Part shown: positions 27,292 through 35,392 of the stretch, piece by piece
Layout of the letters: every line of letters begins with the position of its first letter
Numbering within the stretch: the stretch's first letter is position 1
NCBI GenBank assembly: GCA_025356575.1
Contig: JANXSP010000067.1
Location: forward strand, 1 to 44,131
DNA from: Novosphingobium sp.
GTDB lineage: Bacteria; Pseudomonadota; Alphaproteobacteria; Sphingomonadales; Sphingomonadaceae
Length of the DNA stretch: 44,131 nucleotides
Direction: 5' to 3'
Notes under the pieces: generated by a model
Told to the model about the DNA's origin: nothing
The model's database searches: none
Seen by the model: the letters and a program-made list of their open reading frames with translations, nothing else
Position numbers and translations under genes: made by a program

Positions 27292-27765
27292 GTGCTGACC
27301 TGGATGTTCCTGCCGTTCCGCCGCTATGCCGATTTCGCCGGACGTTCGCGGCGCAAGGAATACTGGCAGTTCACGCTGCTCAACCTAGCGGTCTATGCGG
27401 GATGCGTGGCGACGATGCGCGCGGGCGGGTTCGAATACGATCCGCTGAACGCGCCGGCGATCGTCCCCGCGCTGCGCCCGGCATACGGACCGTTGGTCCA
27501 AATCGGCGCGGGCGGGCTGGCGCTGTGGCTGCTGGTCGCGTTCGTCCCGATCCTGGCAGTGACCATCCGCCGGCTCCACGATCGCGGCATATCGGCGTGG
27601 TTCACGCTGCTGTTCGCCGCACTTTCGCTGATCCCGGTGGTCGGCGTGCTCGCCAGCGCGGTGATGCTGATCGTGCTGTGCCGTCCGGGTACGCCCGCGA
27701 CCAACCAGTATGGCCCCGATCCGCGCGCGGACGATCACCGCGTCCCGGACACCGCCGCGCCCTGA
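27292..27765 (+). CDS. DUF805 family inner-membrane protein
   Basis: A 157-residue protein starting at GTG 27292 after GGGAGGAGAG. The DUF805 pattern is clear: FRRYADFAGRSRRKEYWQFTL at the start, three to four membrane helices, the VTIRRLHDRGISAWF loop and a polar end with PGTPATNQYGPDP. These proteins (YhaH/YhaI type) sit in the inner membrane with unknown function. It is convergent with the ABC permease gene; the stops are 5 bp apart. Confidence 0.92.
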   Translation: MLTWMFLPFRRYADFAGRSRRKEYWQFTLLNLAVYAGCVATMRAGGFEYDPLNAPAIVPALRPAYGPLVQIGAGGLALWLLVAFVPILAVTIRRLHDRGISAWFTLLFAALSLIPVVGVLASAVMLIVLCRPGTPATNQYGPDPRADDHRVPDTAAP

Positions 27766-27769
27766 CCGT

Positions 27770-30337
27770 TCACAGTTCGCGTAGCGCCTGGGCCGGGCGT
27801 GCGCGCAGCAGGGGCAGCGATCCGGCGAGCGCGAAGCCGAGCACCAGCACCAGCCCGCCGCCCAGCGTGGCCAGCACCCGCGGCCAGTCGGGCAGCCAGT
27901 CGAACCCGAACAGTTCGACGATGATCCCCCACGCGATCCCGCTGCCCAGCGCCAGCGCGACCACCGCCAGGACGAGCGTCAGCGCGCCGAACTCGGCGAG
28001 CTGGAGCGCCAGGAGCTGCCGCCGGCTCGCGCCGAACACGCGCAGGATGACATTGTCGTAAAGCCGGCTGGCGCGCGCTGCGGCGATCGCTCCGAGCAGG
28101 ACCGCGATCCCCGCCAGCACCGCGATCGACGCCGCCGCCAGGATCGCGATGTTCATCTGCGACAGCAGCGCGCGCGCATCGCGCAGCACCCCGCCGACCT
28201 CGATCACCGAGCTGGCGGGAAAATCGCGGACCAGGCGCTGGAGCAGCGGCTTCTTGGCGCTGCCCGCGGGCAGGTTGATCGTCGCGGCAAAGCTGTGCGG
28301 TGCCCCCGCCAAGGTGTTGGGCGAAAACACCAGGACATAGTTGAACCCCAGCGAATCCCAGTCGATCCGCCGGAACGAGGCGATCGTCGCGCTGCGCTCG
28401 ACCCCGAGGAGGCCGATCGTCAGCCGGTCGCCGAGCTTGAGATCGAGGACTTTTGCCAGTTTCTCGTCGATCGAGACCAGCGGCGGCCCGGCATAGCCCG
28501 CGGGCCACCAGTGCCCGGCGGTGACCGCGTTGCCCTCGGGCACGGCTTCCGAATACGTCAGCCCGCGCTCGCCCTTGAGCGGCCAGGCATCGTCGGGGAT
28601 GGCCTTGAGGTCGGCGACGCGGATCATGCGGCCCGGCGGACCATAGGCAAGGATCGCCCCGCGCAGCGCGGGCACCAGGCGGACCCGCGCCGCAGGGCTC
28701 TCGGCCTTGATCGCGGCGACGAACGCGCCGGTCTGCGCGCCGGGCACGTCGAGCACGAAGTAATCGGGCGCGCGCTGCGGCACCCGCGCCATGATATTGC
28801 GATCGAGGCTGGTCTGGACCGCCGCGAGCATCACGAAGGCGGATAGCCCGAAGCCCAGCGCGGTCACCAGCGCGCCGGTCTGCGCGCCGGGGCGGTAAAG
28901 GTTGGCAAGTGCCGCGCGCAGCACCGGGTTGCGCGGCCTGGGCAGCCGCGCCGCGCCCCAGCGGATCGCCGCGCCCAGCCCGGTCAGGACAGCGAGCAAA
29001 GCCGCCACGCCCGCCAGGAACCCGGCGGTGAGCAGCGGCTGCGCGGCGCGGGCGAGCGCCAGTGCGACGATCGCGGCGATCCCCAGCGCCACCGCGATCA
29101 ACGCATCGCGTGCGGCCCGGCCCAGCGGCGACACGCGTGCGCGCATCAGCGCCATCGCCGGGAACGACCGCGCGCGCAGCAGCGGCGGTGCGGCGAACAC
29201 GAACGCCACCAGCAACCCGTAAGCGGCCGCGCTCGCGAGTGCCGCCCCGTCGATCACCAGTCCCGGCGCCACCGGCAGCAGCGCGCCCAGCGCCTTGCCG
29301 AGCAAGGGGGTCACCGCCACCCCGGCGATCAGCCCGATCACCGACCCGGCCAGCGCCGCGACCGCGATCTGGAGGGTGTAGATCCGCGCGATGTCGCCGC
29401 TGGTCGCGCCGAGGATCTTGAACGTGGCGATCCCCGCGCGCCGCGCCTCGAGGTACGAGGCGACCCCGCCGCCGATGCCGATGCCCGATATCGCCAGCGC
29501 CGCCAGCCCGACGAGGATCAGGAACTGGCCCATCCGCGTGACGAACTGTTCGGCGCCGGGGGAAGCCTTGTCGCGGGTGCGGATCTCGAAGCCCGACGAC
29601 GGAAACTGCGCCTTGAGCTGTGCCGCGATCGCCAGCGGGTTCGCGCCCCGCGGCAAGGCCACGCGGTACTTGCTGCGGTACATCGCGCCGGGCGCGGTCA
29701 GCCCCGCAGCGCGCGGCAGATCTGCCCCGACAATCGCCACCGGGCCCAGGGTGAACCCTTCGCCGAGCCGGTCGGGCTCATCGGCGATGATCCCGCCGAC
29801 GCGCAGCGGCACGCCGCCGATGGCGATGATTGCGCCGGGTTCGACTCCGAGCCGGTCGGCCGCACCGCTCGCCAGCCAGGTGCTGCCCGCAGGGGGCGCG
29901 CCGACGCTGCGGCCATCGGCAAGGCGTAGCTTGCCTACCAGCGGATACGCGCCGTCGACCGCCTTGAGCTCGACCGGGACCGCGGCGCCGGCGGGCGTGC
30001 TCGCCATCGCCTGCATCCGCGTTCCCGCCGAGACGCGGCCCGCCCTGGTCAGTGCCGCCAGTTCGGGCGCGGTCGCGGCGCGCTGCCACACCGCGACTTC
30101 GATATCACCGCCCAGGATGGTCGAGCCGCGCGACGACAGCTCGCGCTCGATCGCCCCGGTCAGCGTGCCGATCGCGGCCAGCGCGCCGACCCCGAGCGCC
30201 AGGCAGACGAGCAGCAGGCGCAGCCCGCGAAAGCGCAAGTTGAGATCGCGGCGGGCGATCCGCCACGCGGTTGCCCAGGCCCCGGTCGTCATGGGCCCGG
30301 TCGTAATCGTCCCGGTCGTCATGGGCCCGGTCGTCAT
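27770..30337 (-). CDS. ybbP: ABC transporter permease, FtsX-like (YbbP type)
   Basis: About 855 residues. The first helix is near residue 45 (LLLVCLALGVGALAAIGTL), followed by a MacB-like periplasmic domain (SSRGSTILGGDIEVAVWQ), an FtsX domain (LVGLAALAISGIGIGGGVAS, FKILGATSGDIARIYTLQI), two central helices, a second periplasmic domain and a second FtsX domain ending LRARPAQALREL. This double-FtsX, about 10-helix layout matches YbbP. With YbbA and the divergent tesA it repeats the E. coli ybbA-ybbP/tesA order; the transported substrate is unknown. The N-terminus is a MTTGP repeat with four possible starts; 30337 overlaps the ATPase stop (ATGA). Confidence 0.9.
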   Translation of the reverse strand: MTTGPMTTGTITTGPMTTGAWATAWRIARRDLNLRFRGLRLLLVCLALGVGALAAIGTLTGAIERELSSRGSTILGGDIEVAVWQRAATAPELAALTRAGRVSAGTRMQAMASTPAGAAVPVELKAVDGAYPLVGKLRLADGRSVGAPPAGSTWLASGAADRLGVEPGAIIAIGGVPLRVGGIIADEPDRLGEGFTLGPVAIVGADLPRAAGLTAPGAMYRSKYRVALPRGANPLAIAAQLKAQFPSSGFEIRTRDKASPGAEQFVTRMGQFLILVGLAALAISGIGIGGGVASYLEARRAGIATFKILGATSGDIARIYTLQIAVAALAGSVIGLIAGVAVTPLLGKALGALLPVAPGLVIDGAALASAAAYGLLVAFVFAAPPLLRARSFPAMALMRARVSPLGRAARDALIAVALGIAAIVALALARAAQPLLTAGFLAGVAALLAVLTGLGAAIRWGAARLPRPRNPVLRAALANLYRPGAQTGALVTALGFGLSAFVMLAAVQTSLDRNIMARVPQRAPDYFVLDVPGAQTGAFVAAIKAESPAARVRLVPALRGAILAYGPPGRMIRVADLKAIPDDAWPLKGERGLTYSEAVPEGNAVTAGHWWPAGYAGPPLVSIDEKLAKVLDLKLGDRLTIGLLGVERSATIASFRRIDWDSLGFNYVLVFSPNTLAGAPHSFAATINLPAGSAKKPLLQRLVRDFPASSVIEVGGVLRDARALLSQMNIAILAAASIAVLAGIAVLLGAIAAARASRLYDNVILRVFGASRRQLLALQLAEFGALTLVLAVVALALGSGIAWGIIVELFGFDWLPDWPRVLATLGGGLVLVLGFALAGSLPLLRARPAQALREL

Positions 30338-30340
30338 GGG
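30281..30340 (-). repeat. four 15-bp tandem repeats carrying alternative start codons
   Basis: Units 30281-30295, 30296-30310, 30311-30325 and 30326-30340 are copies of CCCGGTCGTCATGGG (plus strand). Three are identical and one varies. On the minus strand they encode the MTTGP-type repeats at the N-terminus of the permease. Three of the units contain an in-frame ATG (starts at 30337, 30322 and 30292), and the first overlaps the stop of the ATPase gene. Confidence 0.9.
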
Positions 30341-31023
30341 CCCGTATGCTCGTCGCTGGCGATGCGCCCGTCGGCCAGTGTCACCACCCGGTCGCAGCGC
30401 GCGGCGAGGGCGGCGTCGTGGGTGATGATGATCAGCGTCGCCCCGCTCTCGGCACGGCGCGCGAACAACAGATCGACGATCTGCGCCCCGGTCGCGGCAT
30501 CGAGGTTGCCCGTGGGCTCGTCGGCAAAGATCAGCGCGGGGCGCGGCGCCGTGGCCCGCGCGATGGCGACGCGCTGCTGCTCGCCGCCCGAAAGCTGGGC
30601 GGGGTAGTGCGTCAGGCGGTGGGCGAGCCCGACCGCGCCAAGCTCGGCCGCTGCGCGGCGCCATGCATCGGCGGTGCCGGCAAGTTCCATCGGGGTCGCG
30701 ACGTTTTCTTGCGCGGTCATCGTCGGGAGGAGGTGGAACGCCTGGAGGACGATCCCGATGCGCCCGCGCCGGGCCAGCGCCAGCGCATCTTCATCGAGCG
30801 CGGCGAAATCGGCCCCGGACACGCTCAGCGCGCCGCCGCTGGCGCGTTCGAGCCCCGACAGCACCGCCATCAGCGAGCTTTTGCCCGATCCCGACGGGCC
30901 GAGCAGCGCCAGCGTTTCACCCGTGGGGACATCGAGGTCGATCCCGCGCAGGATCGGCACCGCGGCCGCGCCGTTGCCCAGGGTCAGGGTAATCTGGCGA
31001 GCGCTGATCAAGGGACTTGTCAC
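30334..31023 (-). CDS. ybbA: ABC transporter ATP-binding protein (YbbA/LolD type)
   Basis: A 229-residue ATPase. Walker A is GPSGSGKSS, the Q-loop is IVLQAFHLLPTMTAQENVA, the signature is LSGGEQQRVAIARA, Walker B is ALIFADEPTGNLD, and the H-loop is IIITHD. The start is GTG at 31023 (reads TSPLISARQITLTL after the initiator). The longer open frame to 31206 only shadows tesA. It drives the FtsX-type permease encoded next. It is divergent from tesA with about 50 bp between starts, so the two promoters overlap. Confidence 0.94.
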   Translation of the reverse strand: MTSPLISARQITLTLGNGAAAVPILRGIDLDVPTGETLALLGPSGSGKSSLMAVLSGLERASGGALSVSGADFAALDEDALALARRGRIGIVLQAFHLLPTMTAQENVATPMELAGTADAWRRAAAELGAVGLAHRLTHYPAQLSGGEQQRVAIARATAPRPALIFADEPTGNLDAATGAQIVDLLFARRAESGATLIIITHDAALAARCDRVVTLADGRIASDEHTGP

Positions 31024-31072
31024 CGCCGCGCGATGGCACGAGTTAGGGGCGGGCAGCAAGGAGAGTTGCACG

Positions 31073-31801
31073 ATGCAACGGTGTTTAATTGTCGCGGTTT
31101 GTGGCGCCGTGGTGGCGCTGGGCGGATGCGGCAAGGCGGCTGCGCCCGCCCCGGTTGTCGCCGGCACCGCGGCGGCTGCCGCACCGTCCAGTGCGTCCGT
31201 CAACATCCTCGCGTTCGGCGACAGCCTGTTCGCGGGCTATGGCCTTGGCCCCGGACAAAGCTACCCCGCGCGCCTCGAAGCCGCGCTGCGGGCCAAGGGC
31301 ATCGCCGCGCAGATGGTCAACGCGGGGGTTTCGGGCGATACCACGGCGGCGGGGCGCGAGCGGTTTGCGTTCGCGCTCGACGGCCAGGCGCAGACCCCCG
31401 CGCTCGTCATTCTCGAACTCGGCGGAAACGACATCCTGCGCGCGCTGCCCCCGGCACAAACGCGCGACAATCTCGACGCGATGCTGGCCGAACTGGCCCG
31501 GCGCAAGATTCCGGCGCTGGTGATGGGGATGCGCGCGCCGCCCAATCTCGGCGCGGCCTATGCGCATGCGTTCGATGCGATCTACCCCGCGCTCGCGGCC
31601 AAATATCGGGTCCCGCTGGTGCCGTTCTTCCTGGAGTCGGTCTATGCCAGGCCGGCCCTGATCCAGGCCGATCATGTCCATCCCAACAGCCAGGGCGTGG
31701 CGGTGCTGGTTGCGGCGACTGCGGCGCAAGTCACGGCGGCCCTCCCTAACCCAGCGGCTAAGCCGGCACCTACCCCAGCCGCTCCGCCATCCCCGCGGTA
31801 A
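31073..31801 (+). CDS. tesA: TesA-like GDSL esterase/lysophospholipase, lipoprotein
   Basis: A 242-residue SGNH hydrolase. Block I is ILAFGDSLFAGYGL with the nucleophile Ser at about 51, block II VNAGVSGDT, block III ELGGND and block V DHVHPN with the Asp/His pair. The N-terminus is a lipoprotein signal (VVALGGC, Cys19), unlike the plain Sec signal of E. coli TesA. The mature enzyme is therefore probably membrane-tethered in the periplasm. AAGGAGAG precedes the start. A Pro/Ala tail (PAAKPAPTPAAPPSPR) runs into the end of recF on the other strand (32 bp overlap). Confidence 0.92.
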   Translation: MQRCLIVAVCGAVVALGGCGKAAAPAPVVAGTAAAAAPSSASVNILAFGDSLFAGYGLGPGQSYPARLEAALRAKGIAAQMVNAGVSGDTTAAGRERFAFALDGQAQTPALVILELGGNDILRALPPAQTRDNLDAMLAELARRKIPALVMGMRAPPNLGAAYAHAFDAIYPALAAKYRVPLVPFFLESVYARPALIQADHVHPNSQGVAVLVAATAAQVTAALPNPAAKPAPTPAAPPSPR

Positions 31802-32855
31802 CCCGCCAGACCGCGGCCTCGCCCGCGATCTCGGCAAACGGCGCGCGTTCGGTCCCGGTCAGCCAGACTTGTGCCGAACCTTCGCGCAGCCGTGCGAACA
31901 GCGCGGCGCGGCGCAGCGGATCGAGATGTGCGGCAACCTCGTCGAGCAGGAGAACCTGCGGCCGCTCGCGCCCCGCCAGCGCCGCGTGGGCGAGCGTGAT
32001 CGCGATCAGCATCGCTTTCTGTTCTCCGGTCGAGCAGGCCGCGGCGGGCTGACCCTTGCCCGCGAGCGTCACCTCAAGTTCATCGCGGTGCGGCCCGGTG
32101 AGCGTGCGCCCGGCGGCGCGTTCGCGGCGCCGACCGCTGGCCAGCGCGGCGGCGAGCGTATCGCTAGCGAGCGGCCCGCCAGCACGATAGGCGAGGGCAG
32201 GGCGCGCAAACGGTCCCTCGGGCAGCGCCGCCAGCGCCTGCGACAGCGCGCCGACGAGCGCGGCGCGGCCCCCGGCGAGCGCGGCCCCGGCCTCGGCCAA
32301 TTGCGCCTCGATCGCATCGAGCCAGCGCGGATCGGGTTCGGGGGGATCGCCGAGCAGGCGGTTGCGTTCGCGCAGGGCGGCTTCATACCGCGCCGCGTAG
32401 CGCGCATGCGCCGGGTCGAGCGCGAGCGCGAGCCGGTCGAGGAACCGCCGCCGTGCGCCTGCGCTTTCGGCAAACAGGCGGTCCATCGCCGGGGTCAGCC
32501 AACCGAGCGAGAGCCACTCGGCCAGCCGCAATGCGGGTGCCTCGGCGCCGTTGACGTGGACGCGGCGGCGCGCGGGCTGGGCCGCTGTGGTGGCCGTGCC
32601 CAGCCGCACCGGTTCGCCCGCGCCGCTGGCCAGGTCCGCACCCACTACGAAGCCGCCGTCGCTGTCCTGCCCGGCCATCTCGGGCAGCGCTGCACGCCGC
32701 AGACCGCGCCCCGGGGCAAGCAGCGACAGCGCCTCGAGCACGTTGGTCTTGCCCGCGCCGTTCTCCCCGACGAGCAGGTTGAACTGCGCCGTGCCTTCGA
32801 GCCGGGTGGCGCGGTGGTTGCGGAAATCGGAGAGGATGATCCGGTCGAGCGACAT
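31770..32855 (-). CDS. recF: DNA replication and repair protein RecF
   Basis: A 361-residue SMC-like ATPase that loads RecA at gaps. It begins MSLDRIILSDFRNHRATRLE, with Walker A GENGAGKT at 30-37, the signature STGEQKAMLIAITLAHA and Walker B LLLDEVAAHLD. Length is normal. The start at 32855 is the conserved one; the open frame continues upstream without homology. Not next to dnaA-dnaN-gyrB here. Its 3' end overlaps the tesA 3' end tail to tail. Confidence 0.95.
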   Translation of the reverse strand: MSLDRIILSDFRNHRATRLEGTAQFNLLVGENGAGKTNVLEALSLLAPGRGLRRAALPEMAGQDSDGGFVVGADLASGAGEPVRLGTATTAAQPARRRVHVNGAEAPALRLAEWLSLGWLTPAMDRLFAESAGARRRFLDRLALALDPAHARYAARYEAALRERNRLLGDPPEPDPRWLDAIEAQLAEAGAALAGGRAALVGALSQALAALPEGPFARPALAYRAGGPLASDTLAAALASGRRRERAAGRTLTGPHRDELEVTLAGKGQPAAACSTGEQKAMLIAITLAHAALAGRERPQVLLLDEVAAHLDPLRRAALFARLREGSAQVWLTGTERAPFAEIAGEAAVWRVTAGMAERLG

Positions 32856-32934
32856 CGTTCGGGGTCGATAGAGCGATGGGCGCGGACACGCCAGATGCTC
32901 GACGCGACCCGGTCGAATTGGTCGAAACCGAATG

Positions 32935-32951
32935 TTGGCGAATTTCGCCAA
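32935..32951 (+). promoter_or_regulatory. palindrome upstream of the psp-like promoter (possible enhancer site 1)
   Basis: TTGGCGAATTTCGCCAA is an odd-length perfect palindrome with 8-bp arms, centred about 96 bp before the -12 GC of the sigma-54-like promoter at 33025. That is a typical distance for a bacterial enhancer-binding protein such as PspF. The protein is not encoded in this window. Confidence 0.5.
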
Positions 32952-32997
32952 TCTTGCGGATTGGCTTTCGCGCAGATGAACGGGCCCGGTTAGGACA

Positions 32998-33015
32998 TTG
33001 GCGCAATTCGGCCAA
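32998..33015 (+). promoter_or_regulatory. related palindrome just upstream of the psp-like promoter (site 2)
   Basis: TTGGCGCAATTCGGCCAA shares the TTGGC, AATT and GCCAA parts of the palindrome at 32935, with two mismatched pairs. It lies about 10 bp before the -24 element, rather close for an activator site, so it could be a repressor or second enhancer site. Confidence 0.4.
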
Positions 33016-33024
33016 TTTCGCAGT

Positions 33025-33041
33025 TTGGCACGGTCCCTGCA
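33025..33041 (+). promoter_or_regulatory. sigma-54-type promoter of the peptide-pspC unit
   Basis: TTGGCACGGTCCCTGCA matches the consensus YTGGCACG-N4-TTGCW at every position but one, with the invariant GG and GC exactly 12 bp apart. Transcription would start about 12 bp after the GC, some 45 bp before the ATG at 33096. Phage-shock operons are classically sigma-54 dependent, which agrees with the PspC gene downstream. Confidence 0.75.
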
Positions 33042-33095
33042 AAGACCTGCATATCCACGGCATCGGCCGCGGACCACCACGCAAGGGGATTTATC

Positions 33096-33248
33096 ATGAC
33101 CACGATTACCGATCTGGGCGCCCGTTTCGCCGCCGCCACCACTGCCTTCGCGCTCTCGCTCGTGCTGATCAGCGGTACCGTCTCGGTCCCCGTCGCACAT
33201 GCCGACACCGCCGGCGCCCGCACGTCTGCCGCGGTGCAGGTCGCATGA
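33096..33248 (+). CDS. 50-residue exported or membrane peptide, first gene of the psp-like unit
   Basis: Too short for most gene finders, but well supported. AAGGGGA lies before ATG 33096, a sigma-54-like promoter lies upstream, and the stop overlaps the pspC start (ATGA). The product has a polar start (MTTITDLGAR), a hydrophobic core at about 12-33 and a signal-peptidase-like VAHA before Asp37, leaving a 14-residue tail (DTAGARTSAAVQVA). It could be a cleaved secreted peptide or a single-span membrane peptide. I know of no named family. Confidence 0.7.
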   Translation: MTTITDLGARFAAATTAFALSLVLISGTVSVPVAHADTAGARTSAAVQVA

Positions 33249-33460
33249 GCGCGCTCGATCGCCACGAGCCTGCCGGCGCCCCAGCACGCAAATTCCACCT
33301 GGACCGCGAGCGCGGCAAGATCATGGGCGTCAGCGCCGGGATCGCCGACTACTTCGGGATCGACGTCGCGCTGGTGCGCGCTGCATGGGTCGTCGGCACT
33401 TTGCTCGGGGTCGGCAGCCTGCTGCTGGTCTATCTCGCCATTGGCCTGATCGCGGATTGA
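33245..33460 (+). CDS. pspC: PspC domain envelope-stress protein
   Basis: A 71-residue protein. The PspC domain is complete: KFHLDRERGKIMGVSAGIAD at 16-35, YFGIDVALVRAAWV, then a membrane helix (about 48-69, GTLLGVGSLLLVYLAIGLIA). PspC senses or relays inner-membrane damage with PspB and controls PspA in the phage-shock response. No pspA or pspF is next to it, but small PspB-like genes fill the right end of the window. Its stop is 7 bp from the convergent transporter gene. Confidence 0.92.
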   Translation: MSALDRHEPAGAPARKFHLDRERGKIMGVSAGIADYFGIDVALVRAAWVVGTLLGVGSLLLVYLAIGLIAD

Positions 33461-33467
33461 TCCGCGG

Positions 33468-34214
33468 TCAGGTTGGGTTGCCGGTCCGGGCGAAGGGCGA
33501 AAAGTCGGTTCCGCGGTCGAACACCTCGACCTCCTCGCGCCGCTTGAGCCAGCCGACCACCGCATAGGTCACCGGAGTCAGCAGGACTTCCCAGGTGACC
33601 TTGAGCAGCCACTGGGTGAGTGCGACCTGGGCGACCTGCGCCCCCGTCCACCCCGCCGCGAACAGAAAGGCGAGCGGATAAAACAGCGCGCTGTCGACTG
33701 CTTGGCCGAACACGGTCGAGCCGATCGTGCGGGTCCACAGCATCCGTCCATCGGTCCAGATTTTCATCCGCGCCAGGACATAGGAATTGACGAATTCGCC
33801 AGCCCAAAACGCGATAATCGAGGCGATCACGATCCGCGGGGTCTGGCCGAAGACCTGCTCGTATGCCGCTTGTCCGGTCCACCCCGCATCGGGCGGCAAG
33901 GCGACGACGACGACCGACATCAGCACCATGAACAGCAACGAGGCCGCGCCCGCCCAGATGCACCGGCGGGCATAGGCGAAACCGTAAACCTCGGTCAGGA
34001 TGTCGCCGATTACGTAGGATACGGGAAAGAACAGCACGCCCGCGCTGAACGGCCAGGGGCCGACCAGCGGCAGGTCGAGCACCGCGCGCTTGCCCGCGCC
34101 GATCAGGTTCGACAGAAGCAGGATCGTGACGAACGCGGCCATGACATAATCGAAGTAGCGAAAGTGGCGGCGGGCACTGCCGCCTGCGTCGAGAGTTGTC
34201 AGCGGTTCGCTCAT
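33468..34214 (-). CDS. queuosine precursor transporter (YhhQ/VUT family)
   Basis: A 248-residue inner-membrane protein with about six helices. Family marks are YVMAAFVTILLLSNLIGAGK, FPVSYVIGDILTEVYGFAYA, RRCIWAG, IASIIAFWAGEFVNSYVLARMK and RTIGSTVFGQAVDSALFYPL. YhhQ imports preQ0/preQ1 for tRNA queuosine synthesis. This is a single gene ending in a polar tail (REEVEVFDRGTDFSPFARTG). It lies upstream of and divergent from tRNA-Arg. Confidence 0.92.
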   Translation of the reverse strand: MSEPLTTLDAGGSARRHFRYFDYVMAAFVTILLLSNLIGAGKRAVLDLPLVGPWPFSAGVLFFPVSYVIGDILTEVYGFAYARRCIWAGAASLLFMVLMSVVVVALPPDAGWTGQAAYEQVFGQTPRIVIASIIAFWAGEFVNSYVLARMKIWTDGRMLWTRTIGSTVFGQAVDSALFYPLAFLFAAGWTGAQVAQVALTQWLLKVTWEVLLTPVTYAVVGWLKRREEVEVFDRGTDFSPFARTGNPT

Positions 34215-34269
34215 CGCCCCAGCCTATAGCGATTTGCGCGCGCAGGAAAGGCGGCTATGCCGCGCCCAC

Positions 34270-34346
34270 GCGCCCGTAGTTCAACTGGATAGAGCACGAG
34301 CCTTCTAAGCTTGGAGTTGCAGGTTCGAGTCCTGCCGGGCGCGCCA
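34270..34346 (+). tRNA. tRNA-Arg (anticodon TCT)
   Basis: Acceptor stem GCGCCCG with CGGGCGC, D-arm TAGTTCAACTGGATAGA, anticodon loop CTTCTAA (anticodon TCT, reads AGA), T-arm with GGTTCGAGTCC, discriminator G and an encoded CCA. 77 nt. AGA is a rare codon in this GC-rich genome. Confidence 0.98.
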
Positions 34347-34370
34347 TTTCGGTCTTGCGGTCAGCCGCCC

Positions 34371-34453
34371 TCGTCACCCCCCGCGAACGCGGGGATCGGA
34401 GCGATAAGATGGTGCCAGCACGCTCTGGTCCCGGCCTGCGCGGGGATGACGGA
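34371..34453. repeat. dispersed palindromic intergenic repeat
   Basis: The element begins with a CGTCAC end, contains the hairpin CCCCGCGAACGCGGGG and closes with CCTGCGCGGGGATGACGG, so its ends are inverted. This type of short element is scattered between genes in sphingomonads. It fills most of the gap between tRNA-Arg and the NUDIX gene; a decayed copy is at 20033-20064. Confidence 0.7.
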
Positions 34454-34465
34454 CCGCGCCCCCGC

Positions 34466-35254
34466 TCAACCCCGCCCGATGTTCTCGAACTGCTCGCGCG
34501 TTATCGGATATCCGAGGTGATCGGGGATGTGCAGCCAGCGGGCGCCCTCGGGGTCGGTGACGACCCACGGGGTGATCGTCTCGCTCGGGGTGATCTCGGC
34601 GTGGCTGCGGGCATCGGCGAAGCTGGGAAACAGGGCTAGGCGCTCGAGATTGCGGCGGGTGGGGAAGATCACCTGGATCTGGCCGCTGTCGGCCTTGGCC
34701 AGCGCGCCGGCCGCGCTGGTCCAGAACAAGTGCGTGTTCTCGGTATCGTCGACCGTGATCTCGACCGCGCCGGTGCCGAGATCGGCGAGGTAGAAGCGCG
34801 TATCGAACACGCGTGAATGCGGCAGATCGGGCAGCCACCGCGCGAACGGCACCAGTTTGTCCAGATCGAGCTTCCACCCGAACTGCGCCAGCACCGGGGC
34901 AAGCGCCGTCGCCTCGAGCAGCATCGCGCGCGCACGCGCTGCCTCGTCGGCGCTGACCGGGGCGGTAAGGGCGATCGCCAGCCCGGTTTCCTCGAGCGTC
35001 TCGCGCATCGCCGCGATTCGCGCGGCAGCCTCATCGGGATCGAGCCCGTGATCGAGTTGCGCGGCGAGATCGTGATCCGCAGGGTCGATCCGTCCGCCGG
35101 GGAAGACCGCGGCGCCGCCGGCGAAACTCATCGTCGCCGAACGCGTGACCATCAACAATTGCGGCGGGGCACCGGCGTTGCCGTTGCGAAAAATGACCAC
35201 CGTCGCGGCGGGGATGACCGGGGGTTTGGCGGTGGTGGCGGGGCGATCGGTCAT
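34466..35254 (-). CDS. NUDIX hydrolase (NUDT7/NUDT19-like)
   Basis: A 262-residue protein. It starts MTDRPATTAKPPVIPAATVV and continues with FRNG, LLMVTRSATMSFAGGAAVFP and GGRIDPADHD. The NUDIX box is interrupted by an insert but its helix AAARIAAMRETLEETGLAI keeps the REtLEEtG metal-binding residues. The C-terminal part (FARWLPDLPHSRVFDTRFYL) resembles the group acting on CoA or related diphosphates. The start at 35254 was chosen because the longer frame to 35428 crosses the sigma-54-like promoter. Exact substrate unknown. Confidence 0.85.
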   Translation of the reverse strand: MTDRPATTAKPPVIPAATVVIFRNGNAGAPPQLLMVTRSATMSFAGGAAVFPGGRIDPADHDLAAQLDHGLDPDEAAARIAAMRETLEETGLAIALTAPVSADEAARARAMLLEATALAPVLAQFGWKLDLDKLVPFARWLPDLPHSRVFDTRFYLADLGTGAVEITVDDTENTHLFWTSAAGALAKADSGQIQVIFPTRRNLERLALFPSFADARSHAEITPSETITPWVVTDPEGARWLHIPDHLGYPITREQFENIGRG

Positions 35255-35392
35255 CGGCCGACCATGCGGATACCGGGCCGGCTTGCCAAGCGGAAAGGGC
35301 CGATGCGGCCGGTGTCGGATTACCTTACATGCCCCTGCTCGAGCGGCGCAGATATGGGGCGGAAACGGGCCGTTTCTGGGGGTTTTCCGGGT

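Noticed and set aside
34371..34453. Attachment site or integration scar next to tRNA-Arg
   Set aside because: No integrase, no duplicate of the tRNA 3' end seen in the window, and the sequence fits a dispersed palindromic repeat.
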